Below, in pieces: positions 1 to 8,865 of a stretch of 64,000 nt of DNA. Each line of letters begins with the position of its first letter. Positions within the stretch are counted from its first letter, which is position 1. Under the pieces are notes generated by a model that saw only the letters and a program-made list of their open reading frames with translations, made no database searches and was not told the DNA's origin. A program made the position numbers and the translations under genes. Source of the DNA: Flammeovirga yaeyamensis (GTDB taxonomy: Bacteria > Bacteroidota > Bacteroidia > Cytophagales > Flammeovirgaceae); assembly GCF_018736045.1 (NCBI RefSeq), contig NZ_CP076133.1:372001-436000 (forward strand). Reading direction: 5' to 3'.

Positions 1-115
1 TACTACTTTGAACGATATTACTGAATGTTAGTACTTTTATTTTATATGTTGAGTAGTGATGAACTAAATCTAAACACAAATAATAAAAAGCATAGACTGT
101 ACAGACTTTAAAAAG

Positions 116-152
116 ATAGAGGCTGTCTCATATTTCTTGAGACAACCTCTAT
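116..152 (-). terminator. Intrinsic terminator of the left SusC/SusD operon
   Basis: Positions 116-130 and 138-152 form a 15-bp inverted repeat with one mismatch that is a G.U pair in minus-strand RNA, around a 7-nt loop. Minus-strand RNA leaves the stem through TATCTTTTT. It lies just past the stop codon at 196, so it closes the three-gene unit read leftwards. Confidence 0.85.
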
Positions 153-195
153 TATTTATTCTATTATATAACTTTTCTAGTTGATTTTCTTTAAT

Positions 196-2142
196 CTATT
201 CATAAATAGCATCTGCTGTTTTCGCTACTTTTACAAGGTACTCATCTAATCCCCATGCGATACTCACGCCTGCGGCCTTTTCAGTTACCTCAATCATTGT
301 TAAAATATTTAACTGTTGATTGGCATGTAAATTATCGTTCCCAAGTGAAACATTAATTACATTTCTTTCTTTTAAGTCGTCAGGATTACTAGGCCAATTT
401 GTAGTTGAACTCCATGTTAACCCCTCAAACTCTGTCCAATCGTTTTTATCATACACTTTGGTAGGATCATTATCGTAACCAAATTGTACATGACGAGTAA
501 ATACTGGAGTTTGATTATTGTATTGTTCTGTAAAACTCACTTCTAATTGTCTCCAATCCGATTCTACATCAATGTTTTTAATTAATCCAGAACGACCTCT
601 ATCTACATTATCATTCCAAACAAAAACATTACTCATCGCTGTTTTAGTTACTGTTTTACCAAATTTCTCAATTTTTCCAGCTACCCATTCTAGTTTCACT
701 CCATTATCGTTTCTTCTAAAGTGGTAATCTCCGTATTCTTGAGATCTTAAGCCGTATTGATTATCAGAATCAATTTTGAATTTAGATTGTGCATTTGCTG
801 CAAATTCAAAATCAGTAAAGAAATGCTCCTCCCAAGTTGTACTCACTTGAATGATGAATACTTCAAAATCGATTGGGAAAACTTCTCCATCTAACATAAT
901 ATCCACGGTAACACTAATTGGATATTCACCATCTGCAACATTACTATTTTCTGCTACAGTAATAGCACCAGTGGTAGGATTAATAGAAATGCCTTCGAAA
1001 GGAATATTCGATAACTTATATACTGGATTTTCTGTTACATCTTCACTAGTAATTGTAGCTTTCATTGGTGTCCAAGGAGTTAATTTCGCCAATTGAAGTA
1101 CGTTACCTGATTGGCCCTCACCTCTATAAGTAATTTCTGGTTTATTGCCTACTGTCATTACAAAAGCATTTTCAACCAATAAATCACCAATAGGAGTTGC
1201 TAAAGTAATATGATAACTTGTTGTTCCATTAGGTACGTTAAATCCAACCTTAGAAATTACACCTGTTTTTGGATCAATCACTATATCACCAGTTTCAGGA
1301 TTTCCTCTACTATCCGTAATACTATAAGTTATTTCGGATAGATCGATATCTTCTTCTGTACTAATTTTAGGTGTTGCAATTTCTCCAACTTTCATAAAGT
1401 CAACCAAAGCATCCTCATATTCTATATCAATAGCAATAGGATTTAAAGTAAATGTATATACATCTGCCAAGCTTTTTGGACCTTTATCCGTTTCAACTTC
1501 CAAACTAATCGTGTATTCTCCAACAGGAGTTACAGTACCTGTTTTTGTCAGCTGACCTAAAGTATCTATAGATACACCTTCTATTTCTGGAGAATAAGTG
1601 ATATCCAAAACTTTAATTCCATCAAAGTTCTCTAGCACTGGAGTTGCAAATATTCCTTCTTTAGAAAACGCAACGGCTTCTGGAGCATCTGAATAATTAA
1701 AAACAAATGGAAGATCCATTAATTGTATAATACTAGCACTATCTTGATAAACCGAACCACCTAAGTAATCCATTCTCATTCTAAGGAAATAATGCCCAAG
1801 AGCTTGTTTATCAAGAGCAATATTTGCTGTTGATGTCAAAATAATCTCTCCTGTTTCATTATCTACTTGAATAAGATTTTGAAATTGTTCATAATCAAAA
1901 TCTTCTAAATCAGAAGATACTGAATCTAAGAAAAATCGAACATAAGAGGTACCTTCCCATGTAGGAGCAGATACAAAAATTGTATCAACATAGCCAATAT
2001 CTACTTGTTCATAATTAAGGTTTGTAGGAGTTTGTGTTTCAAGATCTTTGATGTGATCTGGTGCTTCTAAATCTTTATCGCAAGCAAAAAACAAAGCGAT
2101 AAAAGAAATATAGAAACTTATATGTAATAATTTATTTTTCAT
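196..2142 (-). CDS. Surface glycan-binding lipoprotein in the SusE position
   Basis: A 648-residue protein with a lipoprotein signal (hydrophobic stretch ending FFACDKD, lipobox Cys about residue 21). The body is all-beta: several repeated units of about 90 residues, each with a phrase like VDNETGEIIL, IDPKTGVISK or INPTTGAITV, which is typical of cadherin/Ig-like modules in tandem. The last 200 residues form a separate Trp-rich domain that may bind glycan. It is the third gene after susC and susD, 13 bp after susD, where surface glycan-binding proteins normally sit. Family knowledge suggests an outer-membrane, outward-facing protein that captures the glycan for the SusCD transporter. I infer the binding role from position and architecture; the ligand cannot be read from the sequence. 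Confidence 0.75.
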   Translation of the reverse strand: MKNKLLHISFYISFIALFFACDKDLEAPDHIKDLETQTPTNLNYEQVDIGYVDTIFVSAPTWEGTSYVRFFLDSVSSDLEDFDYEQFQNLIQVDNETGEIILTSTANIALDKQALGHYFLRMRMDYLGGSVYQDSASIIQLMDLPFVFNYSDAPEAVAFSKEGIFATPVLENFDGIKVLDITYSPEIEGVSIDTLGQLTKTGTVTPVGEYTISLEVETDKGPKSLADVYTFTLNPIAIDIEYEDALVDFMKVGEIATPKISTEEDIDLSEITYSITDSRGNPETGDIVIDPKTGVISKVGFNVPNGTTSYHITLATPIGDLLVENAFVMTVGNKPEITYRGEGQSGNVLQLAKLTPWTPMKATITSEDVTENPVYKLSNIPFEGISINPTTGAITVAENSNVADGEYPISVTVDIMLDGEVFPIDFEVFIIQVSTTWEEHFFTDFEFAANAQSKFKIDSDNQYGLRSQEYGDYHFRRNDNGVKLEWVAGKIEKFGKTVTKTAMSNVFVWNDNVDRGRSGLIKNIDVESDWRQLEVSFTEQYNNQTPVFTRHVQFGYDNDPTKVYDKNDWTEFEGLTWSSTTNWPSNPDDLKERNVINVSLGNDNLHANQQLNILTMIEVTEKAAGVSIAWGLDEYLVKVAKTADAIYE

Positions 2143-2155
2143 AATTCATTCAAGT

Positions 2156-3793
2156 TTAGTATCCAGGATTTTGATCTCCTGCAGAAATCAAATGGTTGGA
2201 GTTTAGTTCGTTGTTTGGTATTGGTAAGTATTGAATTTTGTTATCTGTAGGATAAATAACATCCAAACCATCGACACCCAATGGTCCATTTACAAAATCG
2301 TTGTGTCTATCAATCACATTTGTTTTAAAGAACTGATAACCTCTCTTTCTTGCATCAAACCAATCTAAACCTTCTCCTACTAACTCAATTCTTCTTTGAA
2401 TAAAGATTTGCTTATCAAAAGCCTCCTGATCCATTACACTCCAATCTTTAGGAAATTCAGAAACGGATTCTCCTGAATTTCTAGCTCTACCCAAGACTTC
2501 ATTAACATAGTTTACTGCATCTGATGCTAAGCCTTTTTTATTTGCAATTTCACCCATCATTAATAAGTAATCGGCGTAACGGTAAATAATCCAGTTTTTA
2601 TTAGCAGTTACAGTAACAGCAGAACGATCTCTCTGCATTAATTTGTAAAGAGGTACAAAGCCTGTAGCTAAGTTTAATCTTGTTACTTCACCTTGTACTT
2701 TTTTCTCAGGGTAATGTAACGTTTCCCAACCATTATTTCCTATACTACCGTCTTCTTCCAACTTGTATCCCACATATCTATTGATAAATGTTTCTGCAAT
2801 TCTAGGATCCTCTGGTGAGTTTTCTGTAAACAAATCGTACAACTCTGGATTTGCATATAATCTACCAAAATTGTTTACCCCTTTAGTATATGATTTTGGT
2901 GTATAGGTTCTAAAAAACGAAGTTTGTGTTGCTGATGTAATACTAAACTGAAGTTCAAAAATTGATTCTGTAGTATTGTTTCCTGTTTCCAATTCCCAAA
3001 GGTCTCCATATCTCGGTACTAAGCTATATTTTTGATATACCTTTAGGCCTTCCTCATAAGCCAAGTCCCAATATTTAGCACTACCTTGATCAGTATAACC
3101 TTCAACTTTTAACCACTCATCGTTACTTTCTGCAGCATACGCTATTGAGCTGTAAACTCTAGCCAATAAGAAATTAGCTGCATATTTTTTAGGGAAACCA
3201 CTTTCTTGTTCATCTCCTAACATGTACTCCGATGCTTTCTGAAGATCCGAGATAATCAAATCCAACATGTCAGCCTTAGACGATCTAGTTTTATACACCT
3301 CTTCCATCGATACTGGTAAAGTACGTAGTGGTGCACCTCCCCAATATTGATAAATTCGGAAATAATTAAACGCTCTCAAGAAGTATGCTTGACCAACATA
3401 ATCTCTTGTTGCTGTAGGCACCCCTTCCCCTAGCATATCATTTTGATAACGCTTTTCGATATTGTAAATGATATCGTTTGCACTATTGATTGTTTTATAA
3501 AAATTCAACCAAGTATCGTTTACAGGAATATCGGTTGGATTCGGATTTAAAGAGGCAAGCGTAAAATTATATTCCTTTCTACCTGAATAGAAAAAACCCG
3601 AATTTAACGTCATGTCGTGCTGTTGAGAAGCGTATCCTTTAAAGTCTATCATTGTACCGTACATACCCAATACGGCCGATTTTTGACTTTCTACTGTGCC
3701 ATACACTTCATCATCGGTAAGGACTGGTAATACTTCATTTTTACAAGCAAAACTTAATAGTCCAATTATGATAATACTATATATTGATTTCAT
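2156..3793 (-). CDS. susD: SusD/RagB-family outer-membrane nutrient-binding lipoprotein
   Basis: 545 residues with a lipoprotein signal (LLSFACKNE, Cys about 17). It shows the usual SusD order: an N-terminal TPR-like helical part (NDTWLNFYKTINSANDII, YVGQAYFLRAFNYFRIYQYW), a variable binding insert, and the conserved C-terminal part (FIQRRIELVGEGLDWFDARK then YLPIPNNELNSN), ending in the NPGY typical of the family. It follows susC by 27 bp and is co-transcribed with it. SusD acts as the lid of the SusC barrel and helps capture oligosaccharide at the cell surface. Nearby sulfatases suggest a sulfated glycan, but the substrate is not readable from the protein. Confidence 0.95.
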   Translation of the reverse strand: MKSIYSIIIIGLLSFACKNEVLPVLTDDEVYGTVESQKSAVLGMYGTMIDFKGYASQQHDMTLNSGFFYSGRKEYNFTLASLNPNPTDIPVNDTWLNFYKTINSANDIIYNIEKRYQNDMLGEGVPTATRDYVGQAYFLRAFNYFRIYQYWGGAPLRTLPVSMEEVYKTRSSKADMLDLIISDLQKASEYMLGDEQESGFPKKYAANFLLARVYSSIAYAAESNDEWLKVEGYTDQGSAKYWDLAYEEGLKVYQKYSLVPRYGDLWELETGNNTTESIFELQFSITSATQTSFFRTYTPKSYTKGVNNFGRLYANPELYDLFTENSPEDPRIAETFINRYVGYKLEEDGSIGNNGWETLHYPEKKVQGEVTRLNLATGFVPLYKLMQRDRSAVTVTANKNWIIYRYADYLLMMGEIANKKGLASDAVNYVNEVLGRARNSGESVSEFPKDWSVMDQEAFDKQIFIQRRIELVGEGLDWFDARKRGYQFFKTNVIDRHNDFVNGPLGVDGLDVIYPTDNKIQYLPIPNNELNSNHLISAGDQNPGY

Positions 3794-3820
3794 TTCGAAT
3801 AGTTTTTTTAATCTAGGATA

Positions 3821-6800
3821 TTAGAAAGTTAGATTACAACCTATCAAGTAAGATCTGACGTTAGGGTAAGCACCCCAATCAACACCTATTAATGAACCGT
3901 TGTATAGGTCGTTCGTTACTTCCGGATCGTAACCACTGTATTTAGTAAATGTAAATGGGTTAGTTGCCGTAAAGTAAAGATTGATATTACTTAAAGATTT
4001 TGTTTTCACTGGTAAATCGTAGGCCAATGTAATGTTCGCAAGTCTCAAGTAACTACCGTCCTCAATAAGTTGATCCGTTACATAATTATCCATTACATTT
4101 TCTTGTCCGAATAAAATTCTAGGTTCTGTACCATTTGGATTTTCTTGTGACCAAGCATTGTAATAGGCATCTTTACTTAATGACCATTGATTACCACCTC
4201 TTGTATACGTATAGAAAATTTTATTTGCATTCAAAACATCATTCCCTTGTACTCCACTCCAAAGCATGCTTAATGATAAAGATTTATATCTTACTGATGT
4301 TCTAAAACTATAGATAAAATCTGGGTTAGGATCACCAATAATTGTTCTATCTTCGGCAGTAATTACACCATCACCATTTTGATCCACAAAACGGATATCA
4401 CCTGCTTTATTTTCTGAACCAAATAAAGGTCCTGCTTTCGCTTCCTCATCAGAAGTATAGATACCATCTGTTTTATATCCGTAGAATAAACCGATTGGCT
4501 GACCGCTAATAAAGATGTTTGCAGCATCCATTGAATTCGATACATTATCACCTAAATAATATTGTGCTTGGACAGGTGTTCCGTTCATATAGATTTGTGA
4601 AGAAGGCAATCCAAGATCTCCTAATTCAGTGATGTTTTTTGTAATTGAACCACCTACAGTAATACCCCAATCTTTTTTATCTAGAATTACTGCTTCCAAG
4701 TTTAATTCCACCCCTTGGTTACTCATTGTACCTCTATTCACGTAGAAGTTATCGAAACCAGTAGAAGCTGGAGCTGCAATTTTTTGAAGCAAATCTCTTG
4801 TCGTTTTATGATAAACATCTAAAGATCCATTAATTCTTGATTTAAAGAACCCAAAGTCAACACCAACATTATATTGTTCAGTTGTTTCCCAAGTTAAAGA
4901 AGCATTTGGAATATTATTAGGTATTGTACCTACTAATGATCCATTAGAAATACTTCCGTACAAGTTAGTATCGTAGCCTTGGAAAGTATTATAAGGAGGA
5001 ATTCCTTGGTTACCTGTAACCCCCCAACCTGCTCTCATTTTAAGATCAGATACTACATTCGATGTATTTAAGAATGCTTCTTCTGAGATAAACCAAGCAG
5101 CTGATGCCGAAGGGAAGTATCCCCATTGATGTCCCTCTGCAAATTTAGACGATTTATCTGCTCTAAAGTTAGCCGTTACTGTATACTTATTATTGAATGT
5201 ATAATTTACTCGACCTAAGTATGAAAATACATTTTCGTTGTAAGGCATGTATTTGTAAGGAGAAACCACCACTTTACCTAATTGAGGGGCTTCTGTTCTT
5301 CTCGATTTATTGTCAAAATCTGATACTACATAAGTATTACTAGCTTTGTCGATATTATCATAAGTTACTACCGCTGTTGCATTTACTCTATGCTTTTTAC
5401 CAAACTTTTTATTGTATGATAAAATACCATCCACATTATAACTTGTTCTGTTTTGTCCCATTTCACTGTAAAGACCATTGTATTGATCTCCTTGGAATGT
5501 ACCCGGACCAAACCAGATTTTTCTTTCTTGTGAACGGTAATCTAAACCAGTTCTCACTTGGAATTTGAATGCTTTAGAAATTTTATAGTTTAATTTAACT
5601 GCAGTAATATTTCTAAATTGCTTGGTGATATCGTCGTTATTTTCTAAGAATTTAACTGGAGTGTTTTGCGTTCCTTCTCCATTATTATCTTCTTGATTTA
5701 GAACACCTGTAAGTGGATTCTGTGCAACAGTTCTATTGATTAATGAGTTATTAGCACCTGCTTTGTTTCCTGTTTGAGGGAACATACCATCCATATAAAA
5801 CAATGTGTTTTTTACATCTAGCGATAACTTGTTGGATACTTTTTGATTTAAATTAAAAGTCATATCTCCACCTTTCTGTTTAGATCTTTGGACTATACCT
5901 TCCTGATCTTGATATCCAACTGAGAAATAATATTTACTTTTTTCTGTGCCTCCCTGAATTGACATTCCTGCATTGTAGCTTACAGAATTTCTAAAGATTT
6001 CGTTTTGCCAATTGTGTTGATCATACTTCGTACCAGTAGCAGCATCATATACTTCTCTATTTTGATGATCCAAAACATAAATAGGTTGCCATCCTTCCAT
6101 CATGTTTCTTTCGTTGTACATCATGGCATATTCGTAACCATCAAGAACATCAATATTTTTAGCACTTTGACTGATTGTTGTTTGCGCATAAGCATTGATT
6201 TTAGCATCACCTTTTGATCCACCTTTTGTGGTAATCAAAACAACACCATTTGCTCCTCTTGATCCATAAATTGCGGTAGCAGAAGCATCTTTAAGCACTT
6301 CTATATTAGCTATATCTCTAGGATTTATACCCGCCAGACCGTTAATTGGACCTGCCGATGCGGTGGCTGCATTAGAGCCATTTTCCATAGTTTCGCCAGC
6401 ACTACTAATAATTACACCATCAACAACGTATAGAGGTTCGTTGTTACCTCTAAGAGAGTTCACACCACGAATTTTTACAGAAACAGCTCCACCAGGGTTA
6501 CCACTGTTACCTCCTACTTGAACACCGGATAACCGACCCTGTAATAATTGATCTACAGTATTAAACTGTCTAGCGATGTTCTCATCTTCTTTTACTGAAC
6601 CAACGGCTCCTGTAATATCCCTTTTACTCATTGTGCCGTAACCTACTACGACAATTTCATCTAGTATTTTTTCTTCATTCTTTAATGTAAAATCTTTTGT
6701 TTTTTCACCGTTATAAACCCAAACAATTGGTTTCATACCAATATAGGTAACTTCCAAAGTTTGTCCGACACTTAGGCCTGTTAGCGTATAGTTACCTTCA

Positions 6801-6991
6801 AAGTCCGTTACTGTGCCTTTTTCAGTATCTTTTAGTTTTATAATCGCAGATGGAAGTGGAAGATTAGATTCTTCATCAATTATTACCCCTTTTAAGGTAA
6901 AACCATTTCCACCTTGACCATAAGTAAGATTAAATGATAAAAATATCATGCACAACAATAATAGCCAATGTTGTCTTTTTTGTAGTTTCAT
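3821..6991 (-). CDS. susC: SusC/RagA-family TonB-dependent outer-membrane transporter
   Basis: 1,056 residues. An export signal (residues 1-25, ending LTYGQ) is followed by a carboxypeptidase-D-regulatory-like domain (about 30-110), the region EKILDEIVVVGYG that precedes the plug, a plug domain with the SusC hallmark GVNSLRGNNEPLYVVDGV and VLKDASATAIYGSRGANGVV, and a long TonB-dependent beta barrel ending in Phe (GCNLTF), as expected for BAM-assembled barrels. It imports oligosaccharides with TonB energy together with the adjacent SusD lipoprotein. It is first in a three-gene unit with its own upstream region, because the gene further upstream (7383-8549) has its own terminator. No STN domain is seen, so there is no sign of direct anti-sigma signalling. 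Confidence 0.96.
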   Translation of the reverse strand: MKLQKRQHWLLLLCMIFLSFNLTYGQGGNGFTLKGVIIDEESNLPLPSAIIKLKDTEKGTVTDFEGNYTLTGLSVGQTLEVTYIGMKPIVWVYNGEKTKDFTLKNEEKILDEIVVVGYGTMSKRDITGAVGSVKEDENIARQFNTVDQLLQGRLSGVQVGGNSGNPGGAVSVKIRGVNSLRGNNEPLYVVDGVIISSAGETMENGSNAATASAGPINGLAGINPRDIANIEVLKDASATAIYGSRGANGVVLITTKGGSKGDAKINAYAQTTISQSAKNIDVLDGYEYAMMYNERNMMEGWQPIYVLDHQNREVYDAATGTKYDQHNWQNEIFRNSVSYNAGMSIQGGTEKSKYYFSVGYQDQEGIVQRSKQKGGDMTFNLNQKVSNKLSLDVKNTLFYMDGMFPQTGNKAGANNSLINRTVAQNPLTGVLNQEDNNGEGTQNTPVKFLENNDDITKQFRNITAVKLNYKISKAFKFQVRTGLDYRSQERKIWFGPGTFQGDQYNGLYSEMGQNRTSYNVDGILSYNKKFGKKHRVNATAVVTYDNIDKASNTYVVSDFDNKSRRTEAPQLGKVVVSPYKYMPYNENVFSYLGRVNYTFNNKYTVTANFRADKSSKFAEGHQWGYFPSASAAWFISEEAFLNTSNVVSDLKMRAGWGVTGNQGIPPYNTFQGYDTNLYGSISNGSLVGTIPNNIPNASLTWETTEQYNVGVDFGFFKSRINGSLDVYHKTTRDLLQKIAAPASTGFDNFYVNRGTMSNQGVELNLEAVILDKKDWGITVGGSITKNITELGDLGLPSSQIYMNGTPVQAQYYLGDNVSNSMDAANIFISGQPIGLFYGYKTDGIYTSDEEAKAGPLFGSENKAGDIRFVDQNGDGVITAEDRTIIGDPNPDFIYSFRTSVRYKSLSLSMLWSGVQGNDVLNANKIFYTYTRGGNQWSLSKDAYYNAWSQENPNGTEPRILFGQENVMDNYVTDQLIEDGSYLRLANITLAYDLPVKTKSLSNINLYFTATNPFTFTKYSGYDPEVTNDLYNGSLIGVDWGAYPNVRSYLIGCNLTF

Positions 6992-7301
6992 TTCATCCTT
7001 AAATAAATTAAAAAAATGCTTTAACTGTTTTTACAAATGTACTTTTGACAACTCCTTGACAGGGGAGGATTTTAGACCAAAAACAGAAAAAGTAGTCTTT
7101 TTTTATAGCAAAAAATGTCCAATTGAACTAAAAACACAAGGTCTGAACAATTTGTGCAATTTTACTATTCTTAGGTTTTCATAAAAATGTTTGTTCGTTA
7201 AGGTTTCGAATTTAATAATAAATAACCTCAATTTAATGATGGTTAGGAATCTAAATAAACAAGGTGTACTATTTGCAATACAATTACACAAAACAAAAAA
7301 A
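6992..7301. other. Intergenic leader of the left susC operon
   Basis: This A/T-rich non-coding stretch separates susC from the terminator of the next upstream gene. Apart from the TACATTTG box near 7034 and the repeated TTGTCAA word beside it, I see no conserved RNA structure. A 69-residue minus-strand reading frame at 7103-7312 is Cys/Phe-rich, lacks a recognisable family and overlaps the terminator, so I do not call it a gene. Confidence 0.4.
7034..7041 (-). promoter_or_regulatory. Candidate Bacteroidota -7 box (TACATTTG) for susC
   Basis: The minus strand reads TACATTTG, an exact fit to the Bacteroidota -7 consensus TAnnTTTG, about 42 nt before the susC start codon. A clear TTTG -33 box at the usual 19-21 nt spacing is not present; two TTGTCAA-like words lie just upstream. 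This is a motif match only. Confidence 0.4.
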
Positions 7302-7341
7302 CACCTCTCCAATAATTCTATTTATGAATATCTGAGAGGTG
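7302..7341 (-). terminator. Intrinsic terminator after the 388-residue secreted protein
   Basis: CACCTCTC (7302-7309) pairs with GAGAGGTG (7334-7341). On the minus strand the stem is followed by a run of seven T then GTTTT. It sits 40 bp past the stop of the gene ending at 7383 and separates that gene from the susC operon. Confidence 0.8.
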
Positions 7342-7382
7342 ATAATGATTATTTTTGATGAATATAAATTACTTTATAGGTA

Positions 7383-8549
7383 TTAATTGATTGGGTCGAC
7401 TGCTATTTCCTCAATAATCAGATTTCCTACATAAGCATTTAAGTTACTTCCCATAGAAATCATTAACTGATTAATCTTTTCATCTTGGTCTATTGTGAAA
7501 ATAGCTTCAAATTCTGAAAATTCATTAGAAACCAACACTTTTTGCTTAGTCGTTTTTTTATATATATGTCCACTATCACCTATCATTTGAACCTGACAAG
7601 CAAATTTGGTCGTTTCTTGTTTCTTTTTGATAAAATTCCCTTGACCTGCCTTTTTATTAACGACCGATGGATAAAGCTTATTTGTATCCTTCACTTTTAG
7701 CTTAAATCTAACCTTGTATTTTGTACCTACCCTATTTTGTAGTGGTGTATTTAATTTAATTTTTTGACCAAAACCGAAATTATTGAAATTTCCAGTATAA
7801 TCATTAGGGTCTAATGCTCTAACTACTAATTGATCTTTCAATATAACAGCTTGAGTTTTCATTGGAAAAATGTTCAAAATAGCTTGTCGTTGAGAAAAAT
7901 CGGTCTTGAATGAACTTTGGTAATTATCTATTGTCACTTTTGCTAACATCAGATCATCTAAAAGAATTTTTCTGCTATTGTATTTTGATATGTCTATACC
8001 AAAACTCAAATACCCATAACCTTTATCTAGGTCATCTTCGGTTACAGTGAATTCTTGCATTATAAAACTCCATTCTTTGTCTATACTAATTTGTTTATAG
8101 GATGTTTTAGGTAAAGAAATTGGTTTTTTAAATGCAGCTGTTTTAGTAAGATTACCCCCAATACTTGCTTCGTTTTTTGTATGGTTCGATTTGGCATAAA
8201 ATCCAAAAATATAATTTCCAGCTTCTGTTATTTGTACTGCAGCTGTTCTCAATATTACTTTAATCTGAGAGGATTCAATATGTTCGCTAAGTTCTATTTT
8301 TAAACTATTGTGTCCGTTTCTGCTTTCGAATTGAACTATACCGGAACTATAGACATGCATACCTTTATCTGATTGAATAAAAATTCCAGGCACACCCATT
8401 TTTTTTATTCCACCATATTCTCTTATTTCAAATTTCTTATTCTCACTTTCAAATTTAGGATCTTCAAGTGGGATCATTTTATATTCCTGTGCAAGGATGA
8501 AATTACTGAATAGCAATAGTATTATTAAGGTTGATTTTTTTGTTAGCAT
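7383..8549 (-). CDS. Secreted protein with two jelly-roll-like (galactose-binding-type) domains
   Basis: 388 residues with a type I signal peptide (residues 1-20, cleavage after FILAQ). The mature part looks like two beta-sandwich domains. The first (about 25-210) has phrases such as ITEAGNYIFGFYAKS and SYKQISIDKEWSFIMQEFTV followed by ILLDDLMLAKV, which resemble carbohydrate-binding modules of the CBM4/9/galactose-binding fold. The second (about 225-385) repeats this pattern and ends VGNLIIEEIAV. No catalytic motif is visible. It lies between a SusCD operon and a divergent sulfatase, so a glycan-binding accessory role is likely. The fold assignment is by eye and the ligand is unknown. It forms its own transcription unit with a strong terminator. 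Confidence 0.6.
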   Translation of the reverse strand: MLTKKSTLIILLLFSNFILAQEYKMIPLEDPKFESENKKFEIREYGGIKKMGVPGIFIQSDKGMHVYSSGIVQFESRNGHNSLKIELSEHIESSQIKVILRTAAVQITEAGNYIFGFYAKSNHTKNEASIGGNLTKTAAFKKPISLPKTSYKQISIDKEWSFIMQEFTVTEDDLDKGYGYLSFGIDISKYNSRKILLDDLMLAKVTIDNYQSSFKTDFSQRQAILNIFPMKTQAVILKDQLVVRALDPNDYTGNFNNFGFGQKIKLNTPLQNRVGTKYKVRFKLKVKDTNKLYPSVVNKKAGQGNFIKKKQETTKFACQVQMIGDSGHIYKKTTKQKVLVSNEFSEFEAIFTIDQDEKINQLMISMGSNLNAYVGNLIIEEIAVDPIN

Positions 8550-8865
8550 AACGTAATTATTTTTTCATTTCTTTCTTATTTTGATGCAATTTACACATGC
8601 TTAAAATAGACTAGGGATAGAAACTGTTTTTTAATAAGGTGAAATAATTGTTCAAAATATTAAACACTGATTTACCGATATATACATCATTAAAAGAACG
8701 TTTATTATCCCATAATTTAGAGATCCATATGAATAAAAAACTATGAGATATATGAGTAATTTTAGACTTTAATCTAAAAAGGAATAAAAGTGTAACATCA
8801 CTTGTTTTTTAGAAAGCCATATTTGTTTTAAGCAAAAAAAGTATGAAATCTTATCGTCTTAAGAA
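8550..8865. other. Divergent intergenic region upstream of the sulfatase/regulator run
   Basis: A 316-bp A/T-rich gap between two divergent genes. It contains a short inverted repeat TTTAGA/TCTAAA (8761-8766 and 8773-8778) and, on the plus strand, CATATTTG at 8818-8825, one base off the TAnnTTTG -7 consensus and 41 nt before the sulfatase start. It is a plausible control region for both flanking units. No gene is visible. Confidence 0.45.

Noticed and set aside
7103-7312. 69-residue minus-strand frame
   Set aside because: No family, odd Cys/Phe composition and overlap with a terminator.
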